Below, piece after piece: positions 42,325 to 48,092 of a stretch of DNA of 48,092 bases (its first letter is position 1; the number at the start of each line of letters is the position of its first letter). The stretch is from an uncultured Bacteroides sp. (GTDB taxonomy: Bacteria; Bacteroidota; Bacteroidia; Bacteroidales; Bacteroidaceae): the NCBI GenBank assembly GCA_959606905.1, contig CAUHML010000022.1, positions 1-48,092 of the forward strand, read 5' to 3'. The notes below the pieces were generated by a model, which was not told the origin of the DNA, ran no database searches, and saw nothing but the letters and a program-made list of their open reading frames with translations. Position numbers and translations under genes: made by a program.

Positions 42325-42373
42325 AAACCTTCATTTTCGGATATTTACAAAATAAATCCGTCGATGAAGGTTT
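42325..42373. terminator. Bidirectional terminator between M60 and ECF sigma genes
   Basis: AAACCTTCAT (42325-42334) pairs with ATGAAGGTTT (42364-42373), with inner CGGAT/ATCCG pairing. A/T tracts flank both ends, fitting the convergent gene arrangement. Confidence 0.75.
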
Positions 42374-42375
42374 CT

Positions 42376-42972
42376 CTATTTTTCGGATATCTGCCCGAAC
42401 TGTATGCGTAGCTTGCGGATAGATTTGGCAAGGGAGTTCATAGATGATTGCGGATTGATATCCAACACTTCGCTAATCTCTTTATGAGTTAATCCCTTTA
42501 TGTAAAATAAATAAAGAATTTGTTTCTGTTGATTGGGCAAAGAATTGATTGTCTGCAATAAGGTTTGATATTTTTGCAGTTCCTCATCATTTTTAGAAAA
42601 GAATGTCTTGAATACTTCAGCATCATCAGGAATTAAGAATTCCATATCATCGATGCTGACTATATCTTTTTGGGCTGCGTAATAATCGTAGATTATATTA
42701 CGCATAGCACGGAGTAGGTATATCTTTATATTAGAAATGTTATCGATATTTTCACGTTTACAAAGTTTAGTGAATATTTCTTGGATAAAGTCCTGAACCA
42801 ACTCAGAATCGTTGGTTAGTTTTAATCCATAGTTATACAACAAATTATAGTACTTCTTATAAGAAAGTTCTAGTATGTATAGTAGTTTATCTTTTTTTCC
42901 ATGAAAAACCTTTGCAGCAAGGTCTTTTTCCTCAAATTCCATATTTAATGCTCTGGTAATAATTATATTCAT
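42376..42972 (-). CDS. ECF sigma-70 factor (probable partner of FecR at 30986)
   Basis: A 198-residue sigma factor of the extracytoplasmic-function type. Region 2 is visible at YYNLLYNYGLKLTNDSEL followed by VQDFIQEIFTKLCKR, and region 4 at LPNQQKQILYLFYIKGLT with KEISEVLDIN as the helix-turn-helix and SMNSLAKSIRKLRIQ as the recognition end. Family knowledge: such factors are held by FecR and released when the SusC STN domain senses substrate. It sits at the distal end on the opposite strand to its presumed partner, an uncommon order. A TATTTTTG box (minus strand 43014 to 43007) supports the ATG at 42972; an in-frame ATG at 42942 would make a protein ten residues shorter. Confidence 0.9.
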   Translation of the reverse strand: MNIIITRALNMEFEEKDLAAKVFHGKKDKLLYILELSYKKYYNLLYNYGLKLTNDSELVQDFIQEIFTKLCKRENIDNISNIKIYLLRAMRNIIYDYYAAQKDIVSIDDMEFLIPDDAEVFKTFFSKNDEELQKYQTLLQTINSLPNQQKQILYLFYIKGLTHKEISEVLDINPQSSMNSLAKSIRKLRIQFGQISEK

Positions 42973-43006
42973 CGGCTATATTATGAAAAAAAAAGGAATA
43001 AAACCT

Positions 43007-43014
43007 CAAAAATA
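43007..43014 (-). promoter_or_regulatory. Promoter -7 box of the ECF sigma gene
   Basis: Minus-strand TATTTTTG matches TAnnTTTG and lies about 34 bases before the start codon at 42972. A TTG at 43040-43038 (minus strand) is a possible -33 element with a 23-base spacer. I saw no terminator with a T tract for pstS in the same gap. Confidence 0.5.
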
Positions 43015-43091
43015 GAAAAAAAGTTTAGACTATCTGCCAATTGCTTTCTAATTCAGGTTTTTAACACATCTTCTGATAGATACGGATGTGA

Positions 43092-43904
43092 TTACTTAAC
43101 CGGAATATAGCCGCTCTTTTTTATAATCTCCTGTCCTTCGGGTGAAAGAATAAACTGAATCAAGGGGGTGACTGCCTCTTTGTTTTTTACATTGTAATAG
43201 TAATAAAGAGGGCGCACGATCGGATATGTTTTGTTGGTGGCATTTTCTACCGAAGGCGTAGCATAATGGCTTCCGTCATAGGATACGGAGAGAGTCTTGA
43301 TACGTGGAGATACATAGGCCAGACCGACATATCCGATGGCTCCTTTTGTCTGGCTGACAGACTGGATAATGGCACCGGTGGCAGGCATGGAAAGGCTGCT
43401 CGACATATAATTTTTGTTTTTCAATACGCTTTCCTTGAAAAATTCGTAAGTTCCGGAAGATGTTTCACGGGAGTACACTACTATTTTGCGGTCGTCTCCG
43501 CCCACTTGTTTCCAGTTGGTGATCTTTCCACGGAAAATGTCTTCCAATTGCTGGCGGGTAAGTTGTTTCACAGGATTGGAAGGATGTACCACTACGGCAA
43601 GAGCATCATAGGCTACAATGATTTCGTCTACATCCTGTCCGGCTTCCTTGATTTTCATCTTTTCGCTGAACTTGATCGGACGGGAGGCCATGGCGATGTC
43701 CGTTGTGTTATCCATTAAAGCGGAGATACCTACACCGGTTCCTCCGCCGGTCACTGTGACACGGGCGTCAGGGTGCTGGTTCATAAACCGTTCTGCTGTC
43801 TGCTGGGCGACAGGCAATACAGTGTCGCTGCCTTTGATACGTTGTGCATTGACACTAAGAGAGAGTAGGGAAAAGGCGATTAATAAGTTTCTTCTCACTT
43901 TCAT
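43092..43904 (-). CDS. pstS: Phosphate-binding periplasmic protein
   Basis: A 270-residue periplasmic binding protein for orthophosphate, the capture component of the Pst transporter. It has a signal peptide MKVRRNLLIAFSLLSLSVNA, then IKGSDTVLPVAQQTAERF with the GSDT phosphate loop, VTGGGTGVGISALMDNTTDI, LTRQQLEDIFRGKITNWKQV (115-134), SRETSSGTYEFF with the SSGT site (149-152), and GAIGYVGLAYV. It is transcribed away from the pstC-pstA-pstB-phoU genes, with a 177-base space between. The divergent layout suggests shared Pho-type control. Confidence 0.95.
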   Translation of the reverse strand: MKVRRNLLIAFSLLSLSVNAQRIKGSDTVLPVAQQTAERFMNQHPDARVTVTGGGTGVGISALMDNTTDIAMASRPIKFSEKMKIKEAGQDVDEIIVAYDALAVVVHPSNPVKQLTRQQLEDIFRGKITNWKQVGGDDRKIVVYSRETSSGTYEFFKESVLKNKNYMSSSLSMPATGAIIQSVSQTKGAIGYVGLAYVSPRIKTLSVSYDGSHYATPSVENATNKTYPIVRPLYYYYNVKNKEAVTPLIQFILSPEGQEIIKKSGYIPVK

Positions 43905-43945
43905 AAATTATTCTTTTTATTGCTGGTGCAAATAAAACAATTGGA

Positions 43946-44001
43946 TATTACATTCTTGTTTCATGTAGGGTGGAAATAGATGTTGTAATACAAATGTAAT
44001 A
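43946..44001. promoter_or_regulatory. Dyad in the divergent pstS-pstC region
   Basis: TATTACATT (43946-43954) and AATGTAATA (43993-44001) are perfect 9-base inverted repeats 38 bases apart, between the two divergent phosphate genes. This could be the operator of a phosphate response regulator. For pstC, TTTCTTTG at 44055-44062 is a near-match -7 box with no good -33 element, which suggests an activator. This does not resemble the E. coli Pho box. Confidence 0.4.
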
Positions 44002-44081
44002 TGATTGAAACATTTCCTTCAAACGTTAGTCACATCCCCTTAATAAGGAGATGCTTTCTTTGCATCAGAATTCAAATAGGT

Positions 44082-45278
44082 ATGAAAAAGTTTTTTGAAA
44101 AGATTATAGAAGGTGTCCTGACTTGTAGCGGTTTCGTAACGAGTATTACAATTCTGCTTATCGTTCTTTTCCTGTTTACTGAAGCTTTCGGGCTATTCAA
44201 AAGTAAAGTGATTGAAGAAGGATATGTGTTGGCGCTGAATAAGAGTAATAAGGTAAGCGTGCTGACTCCGGCGCAGATAAAGAATGTTTTCGATGAGGAG
44301 ATAACGAACTGGAAAGAACTCGGCGGGAAAGACCTGCCTATCCGGGTTTTCCGTCTGGAGGATATAACACAGTATTATACCGAAGAAGAACTCGGCCCCG
44401 CTTATGAATATGCAGGTGAGAAGATAACGGAACTAGTGGAAAAGATGCCGGGTATTGTGGCATTTGTTCCGCAGAAGTTTATCGTTCATCCTGACTCGGT
44501 GCATCTTATAGAGGATAACACGATCTCGGTAAAGGATGTTTTTGCAGGTGCCGAATGGTTTCCGACGGCAACTCCGGCAGCACAGTTCGGATTTCTGCCT
44601 TTGATTGCCGGTACGTTGTGGGTAAGCTTGTTTGCTATTCTTTTTGCATTACCGTTCGGACTTTCGGTTTCTGTTTATATGTCCGAAGTGGCAAATCCGA
44701 AGGTACGGAGCTGGCTGAAACCTATTATTGAATTATTGAGTGGTATTCCTTCCGTTGTATACGGCTTTTTCGGATTGATCGTTATTGTTCCGTTGATTCA
44801 GAAACTGTTTGATCTTCCGGTGGGCGAGAGTGGATTGGCAGGAAGTGTCGTGCTGGCTATTATGGCATTGCCTACCATAATTACGGTGACGGAGGATGCG
44901 ATGAAAAACTGTCCGCGTGCTATGCGGGAGGCGAGTCTGGCATTAGGAGCTTCGCAATGGCAGACTATATATAAGGTAGTGATTCCTTATTCTATTTCGG
45001 GGATTACTTCCGGAGTAGTGCTTGGCATCGGACGGGCTATCGGTGAAACAATGGCGGTGTTAATGGTGACGGGTAATGCTGCCGTAATTCCGACTACTAT
45101 TCTCGAACCGTTACGTACCATTCCGGCTACCATTGCGGCGGAATTGGGAGAAGCTCCTGCCGGTGGTCCACATTATCAGGCCTTGTTTATGTTGGGCGTC
45201 GTGCTGTTCTTCATCACACTAATTATTAACTTTAGCGTGGAATACATTTCTTCTAAAGGATTAAAACGTAGTAAATAA
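44082..45278 (+). CDS. pstC: Phosphate ABC transporter permease with PstS-like insert
   Basis: A 398-residue inner-membrane permease of the PstC type. After the first membrane helix (about 18-36) comes a periplasmic insert (about 45-155) containing LTPAQIKNVFDEEITNWKEL, which matches the PstS segment LTRQQLEDIFRGKITNWKQV, and GIVAFVPQKF, which matches a later PstS strand. The insert lacks the PstS GSDT and SSGT phosphate sites. The last five helices and the EAA loop (EASLALGASQWQTIYKVVIP) are standard. I took ATG 44082 (MKKFFEKI), downstream of the likely -7 box; ATG 44001 lies upstream of it and would add 27 residues with no family match. Confidence 0.93.
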   Translation: MKKFFEKIIEGVLTCSGFVTSITILLIVLFLFTEAFGLFKSKVIEEGYVLALNKSNKVSVLTPAQIKNVFDEEITNWKELGGKDLPIRVFRLEDITQYYTEEELGPAYEYAGEKITELVEKMPGIVAFVPQKFIVHPDSVHLIEDNTISVKDVFAGAEWFPTATPAAQFGFLPLIAGTLWVSLFAILFALPFGLSVSVYMSEVANPKVRSWLKPIIELLSGIPSVVYGFFGLIVIVPLIQKLFDLPVGESGLAGSVVLAIMALPTIITVTEDAMKNCPRAMREASLALGASQWQTIYKVVIPYSISGITSGVVLGIGRAIGETMAVLMVTGNAAVIPTTILEPLRTIPATIAAELGEAPAGGPHYQALFMLGVVLFFITLIINFSVEYISSKGLKRSK

Positions 45279-45279
45279 A

Positions 45280-46155
45280 ATGGAAATTTGTAGTAATAAT
45301 AAGGCTAAACATCGTTCGCAGAAGCTGGCTTTCGGAATTTTCCGCTTGTTGAGTCTTTGTATTGTGCTGATACTCTTTGCAATTCTCGGGTTTATTATAT
45401 ATAAAGGCAGTGGTGCTATCAGTTGGGAGTTTATCACTTCAGCACCTACGGACGGTATGAGGGGTGGAGGTATCTGGCCGGCTATCGTAGGTACTTTTTA
45501 TCTAATGGTAGGTAGTGCGTTGTTTGCTTTCCCGGTAGGTGTGATGAGTGGCATCTACATGAATGAGTATGCGCCGAAAGGAAAATTGGTACGCTTTATC
45601 CGGGTAATGACGAATAACCTGAGTGGTATTCCCTCTATTGTGTTCGGTTTGTTTGGTATGGCATTGTTTGTCAATTATATGGGCTTTGGTGACAGTATCC
45701 TAGCGGGTTCTTTGACGTTAGGCTTACTTTGTGTACCTTTGGTGATACGTACTACGGAAGAAGCGTTGAAGGCTATTCCGGATAGTATGCGTGAAGGTAG
45801 CCGGGCATTGGGAGCAACAAAGTTGCAAACGATCTGGCATGTAATTCTGCCTATGGGAATGCCGAACATTATCACCGGGCTGATTCTGGCTTTAGGGCGT
45901 GTTTCGGGTGAAACGGCTCCTATTCTTTTTACTTGCGCCGCTTACTTCCTGCCGCAGTTGCCGACCGGTATTCTTGACCAGTGTATGGCGTTGCCTTATC
46001 ACTTGTATGTGATTTCGACCAGTGGAACGGATATGGAGGCGCAGTTGCCGTTAGCTTATGGCACTGCATTGGTCCTGATTGTGATTATCCTACTGGTGAA
46101 TCTGCTGGCTAATGCTTTGAGGAAATATTTTGAAAAAAGAGTAAAGACGAATTAA
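45280..46155 (+). CDS. pstA: Phosphate ABC transporter permease
   Basis: A 291-residue inner-membrane permease, the partner of PstC. It has the PstA helix pattern: a first membrane segment at about 20-42 (LLSLCIVLILFAILGFIIYK), GGIWPAIVGTFYLMVGSALF, NNLSGIPSIVFGLFGMALFV, the EAA loop EGSRALGATKLQTIWHVILP and VSGETAPILFTCAAYF near the end. It starts one base after the pstC stop codon and is followed by pstB seven bases after its own stop, so all are one operon. There is no PstS-like insert here, unlike in PstC. Confidence 0.95.
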   Translation: MEICSNNKAKHRSQKLAFGIFRLLSLCIVLILFAILGFIIYKGSGAISWEFITSAPTDGMRGGGIWPAIVGTFYLMVGSALFAFPVGVMSGIYMNEYAPKGKLVRFIRVMTNNLSGIPSIVFGLFGMALFVNYMGFGDSILAGSLTLGLLCVPLVIRTTEEALKAIPDSMREGSRALGATKLQTIWHVILPMGMPNIITGLILALGRVSGETAPILFTCAAYFLPQLPTGILDQCMALPYHLYVISTSGTDMEAQLPLAYGTALVLIVIILLVNLLANALRKYFEKRVKTN

Positions 46156-46162
46156 ATAATAT

Positions 46163-46921
46163 ATGGATACAGTAAAAATAGATGCGCGTGATGTGAATTT
46201 CTGGTATGGTGATTTCCATGCTTTGAAAGGAATCAGTATGCAGATTGAGGAAAAATCGGTTGTTGCGTTTATCGGGCCTTCCGGTTGTGGAAAGTCTACC
46301 TTTCTCCGGCTTTTCAACCGGATGAATGATTTGATTCCCGCTACCCGCTTGGAGGGGGAGATTCGTATTGACGGACAGAATATATATGCGAAAGGAGTGG
46401 AAGTGGACGAACTTCGTAAGAATGTGGGAATGGTGTTCCAGCGTCCTAATCCTTTTCCGAAAAGTATCTTCGAGAATGTGGCTTATGGACTTCGTGTGAA
46501 TGGAGTGAAGGATAATGCATTCATTCGTCAACGGGTGGAAGAAACGCTGAAAGGGGCTGCGCTTTGGGATGAAGTGAAAGATAAACTGAAAGAATCGGCC
46601 TATGCTTTGTCCGGCGGGCAGCAGCAGCGTCTTTGTATCGCTCGTGCAATGGCGGTATCTCCTTCAGTGTTGTTGATGGATGAGCCTGCTTCTGCACTCG
46701 ACCCTATTTCTACGGCTAAAGTGGAAGAATTGATTCACGAATTAAAGAAGGACTATACGATTGTGATTGTAACGCATAATATGCAGCAGGCAGCTCGTGT
46801 AAGTGATAAGACTGCGTTCTTTTATATGGGTGAAATGGTGGAATTTGACAATACGAAGAAGATTTTCACGAATCCGGAGAAAGAGGCTACGCAGAATTAT
46901 ATTACAGGACGTTTCGGATAG
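46163..46921 (+). CDS. pstB: Phosphate ABC transporter ATPase
   Basis: A 252-residue cytoplasmic ATPase driving phosphate import. Motifs: Walker [11 protein letters not shown]-loop [22 protein letters not shown] signature [17 protein letters not shown], Walker [13 protein letters not shown], and H-loop [22 protein letters not shown] and [14 protein letters not shown] are specific to the PstB branch. The usual length is about 250 residues. It lies between pstA and phoU in one operon, with a 56-base gap before phoU. Confidence 0.97.
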   Translation: MDTVKIDARDVNFWYGDFHALKGISMQIEEKSVVAFIGPSGCGKSTFLRLFNRMNDLIPATRLEGEIRIDGQNIYAKGVEVDELRKNVGMVFQRPNPFPKSIFENVAYGLRVNGVKDNAFIRQRVEETLKGAALWDEVKDKLKESAYALSGGQQQRLCIARAMAVSPSVLLMDEPASALDPISTAKVEELIHELKKDYTIVIVTHNMQQAARVSDKTAFFYMGEMVEFDNTKKIFTNPEKEATQNYITGRFG

Positions 46922-46977
46922 TTTGTACCGGAATGGCGGGGATAAATAGGAATATTAACACTTATATATAATAGACT

Positions 46978-47667
46978 ATGGTAAAGTTTATAGAATCGGA
47001 ACTCATTCTATTGAAGAAGGAAATTGACGAGATGTGGACGTTGGTGTATAATCAGCTTGACCGTGCCGGGGAGGCTGTTTTGACACTCGACAAGGAGTTG
47101 GCGCAACAGGTAATGGTCCGTGAACGCCGGGTGAATGCCTTCGAACTAAAAATAGACAGTGATGTGGAAGATATTATCGCACTATACAATCCGGTAGCAA
47201 TCGACCTTCGTTTTGTATTGGCTATGCTGAAGATTAATACGAATCTGGAACGCTTGGGAGACTTTGCGGAAGGGATTGCCCGTTTCGTGATACGTTGCAA
47301 AGAACCGGTGCTTGACGCTGAGTTAATGACGCGTCTGCGTTTGGGTGAGATGCATGCTGAGGTACTTTCAATGTTGGAACTGGCAAAACGTGCCTTGCAT
47401 GAGGAGAGTATTGAAATGGCAACTACCGTATTCGGCAAAGATAATCTGCTGGACGAAATCAACGCACAGGCAACGGGAATCCTTGCCGATTATATCATTG
47501 AACATCCTGAAACAGTACATACGTGTGTGGATTTGGTGAGCGTTTTCCGTAAATTGGAACGTTCCGGCGACCACATTAATAATATCGCCGAAGAGATTGT
47601 TTTCTTCATTGACGCCAAGGTATTAAAGCATAGCGGAAAGATAGACGAGAACTATCCGAATAGATAA
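46978..47667 (+). CDS. phoU: Phosphate-signalling protein PhoU
   Basis: A 229-residue cytoplasmic helical protein that links the Pst transporter to the phosphate sensor kinase and tunes uptake. Two PhoU three-helix repeats are visible; the metal/ligand blocks are NTNLERLGDFAEGIARF in the first and FRKLERSGDHINNIAEEIVF in the second, each with the E-R-x-G-D motif. The protein starts MVKFIESELILLKKEI. It is the last gene of the pstC-pstA-pstB-phoU operon. A 374-base gap follows (47668-48041) that contains only a possible small RNA and a ribE upstream region. Confidence 0.95.
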   Translation: MVKFIESELILLKKEIDEMWTLVYNQLDRAGEAVLTLDKELAQQVMVRERRVNAFELKIDSDVEDIIALYNPVAIDLRFVLAMLKINTNLERLGDFAEGIARFVIRCKEPVLDAELMTRLRLGEMHAEVLSMLELAKRALHEESIEMATTVFGKDNLLDEINAQATGILADYIIEHPETVHTCVDLVSVFRKLERSGDHINNIAEEIVFFIDAKVLKHSGKIDENYPNR

Positions 47668-47842
47668 TTTTTTGCAGTTTTTTAAACAGAAATTAGGGCT
47701 CCTTAAAATTTTATCCTATATTTGTCTCCTATAACGGGTAAGTTACAGGCGTTTTTGCGTCAAATGATAATAAATCCAAAGAATTTTCAAAAAGATGTTA
47801 TATGACATGTTTTATAATTTGGAGAGTATCAGTAAAAGCGAC

Positions 47843-47946
47843 TATATTTGCACCGTTATCCTGAAAACAATCTTTTTACCTTAAAAAAAACTAATACCTA
47901 TTGAAAACTGAAAAATGGAGCTTTGTGAAAAGCCCCATTTTTTTTT
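47843..47946 (+). ncRNA. Candidate small RNA between phoU and ribE
   Basis: In the 374-base gap after phoU, TTTG (47818-47821), a 21-base spacer and TATATTTG (47843-47850) match the Bacteroides promoter well. About 58 bases after the predicted start (near 47857) comes a strong terminator: ATGG-A-GCTTT pairs with AAAGC-C-CCAT (47915-47938), followed by a run of Ts. No reading frame of more than a few codons fits. So a transcript of about 90 bases is likely; it might be a free small RNA or an attenuated leader of ribE. A second TATATTTG at 47717-47724 lacks a -33 element. Confidence 0.55.
47915..47946 (+). terminator. Terminator of the candidate small RNA
   Basis: A 10-base stem with one internal mismatch, ATGGAGCTTT against AAAGCCCCAT, loop GTGA, then nine or more Ts. 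A strong intrinsic terminator on the plus strand upstream of ribE. Confidence 0.85.
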
Positions 47947-48041
47947 GCTCTTATTTTCTAAGCTGCTTCCTTATTCGTATCTTTGACCCTTGCATTAAGA
48001 GAGTACTTTCAATTGTAAAATCGTAAATAGTAAATAGAATT

Positions 48042-48092
48042 ATGTTTTCTGGAATCGTAGAAGAATATGCTACTTTGGTAGCACTGGTGAAA
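48042..48092 (+). CDS. ribE: Riboflavin synthase alpha chain (5' end only)
   Basis: Only the first 17 codons are in the window; the gene continues beyond it. The start MFSGIVEEYATLVAL matches the conserved beginning MFTGIVEE of riboflavin synthase, which joins two lumazine molecules to make riboflavin. A TATCTTTG box at 47978-47985 lies 56 bases upstream of the ATG and is a likely promoter -7 element. No flavin riboswitch pattern is seen in the leader. The short sequence limits certainty. Confidence 0.8.
   Translation, partial: MFSGIVEEYATLVALVK

Noticed and set aside
47668..48041. FMN riboswitch upstream of ribE
   Set aside because: The leader is AT-rich and I saw none of the conserved G-rich blocks of that riboswitch; the hairpin is a plain terminator.

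Overview
The window is a chromosomal segment from a gut Bacteroides, probably close to B. thetaiotaomicron/B. ovatus. The evidence is a Wzy-type capsule operon ending in a PglC-like sugar transferase, SusC/SusD proteins, ECF sigma/FecR signalling, Bacteroidales-only families (DUF4248, smalltalk, BT4734-type VirE, DUF4494, DUF3078, BACON) and many promoters of the Bacteroides type (TTTG, then TAnnTTTG). The species is inferred; no database was searched.

Region 1 (1-13415) is the distal part of an AT-rich capsular polysaccharide operon, all on the plus strand, with overlapping or nearly abutting genes. In order: export lipoprotein (partial), Wzz, Wzx flippase, a deacetylase-like gene split by a frameshift, radical SAM enzyme, pyruvyl transferase, two GT2 enzymes, WecB epimerase, EpsG-type polymerase, GT4, GT11 fucosyltransferase, GT2, and the initiating sugar-phosphate transferase. 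The genes predict a repeat unit with ManNAc-derived and fucose residues and probably a pyruvate ketal. A multi-hairpin RNA-like segment and a terminator follow.

Region 2 (13743-18238) is the accessory module often seen beside Bacteroides capsule loci: DUF4248, N-acetylmuramoyl-L-alanine amidase, a 32-residue smalltalk microprotein, an HU-like DNA-binding protein and a VirE-N/DUF3987 P-loop protein, plus an unknown 119-residue gene. Palindromes and a 10-bp tandem repeat sit at its promoters.

Region 3 (18378-30832) is housekeeping: DUF805, RidA, FolC, PhoH, a dihydroorotate-dehydrogenase-like flavoprotein, YggS, DUF4494, HdeD-like, Tpx, DUF3078, DedA, a TPR protein and GlnS. Hairpin terminators separate most transcripts.

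Region 4 (30986-42972) is a compact polysaccharide/glycoprotein utilization locus: FecR anti-sigma, SusC with an STN signalling domain, SusD, a LamG/phosphodiesterase-fold protein, an M60 O-glycopeptidase-like lipoprotein, and, convergent at the far end, the ECF sigma factor. It has no glycoside hydrolase. A minus-strand promoter over the susC start codon plus a minus-strand terminator upstream predict a short antisense RNA like the DonS class. This is the most interesting regulatory structure in the window.

Region 5 (43092-48092) is the phosphate system: pstS divergent from pstC-pstA-pstB-phoU. PstC carries a PstS-like insert. After phoU there is a candidate small RNA with its own promoter and terminator, then the first codons of ribE. 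I saw no tRNA, rRNA, CRISPR array or insertion sequence.
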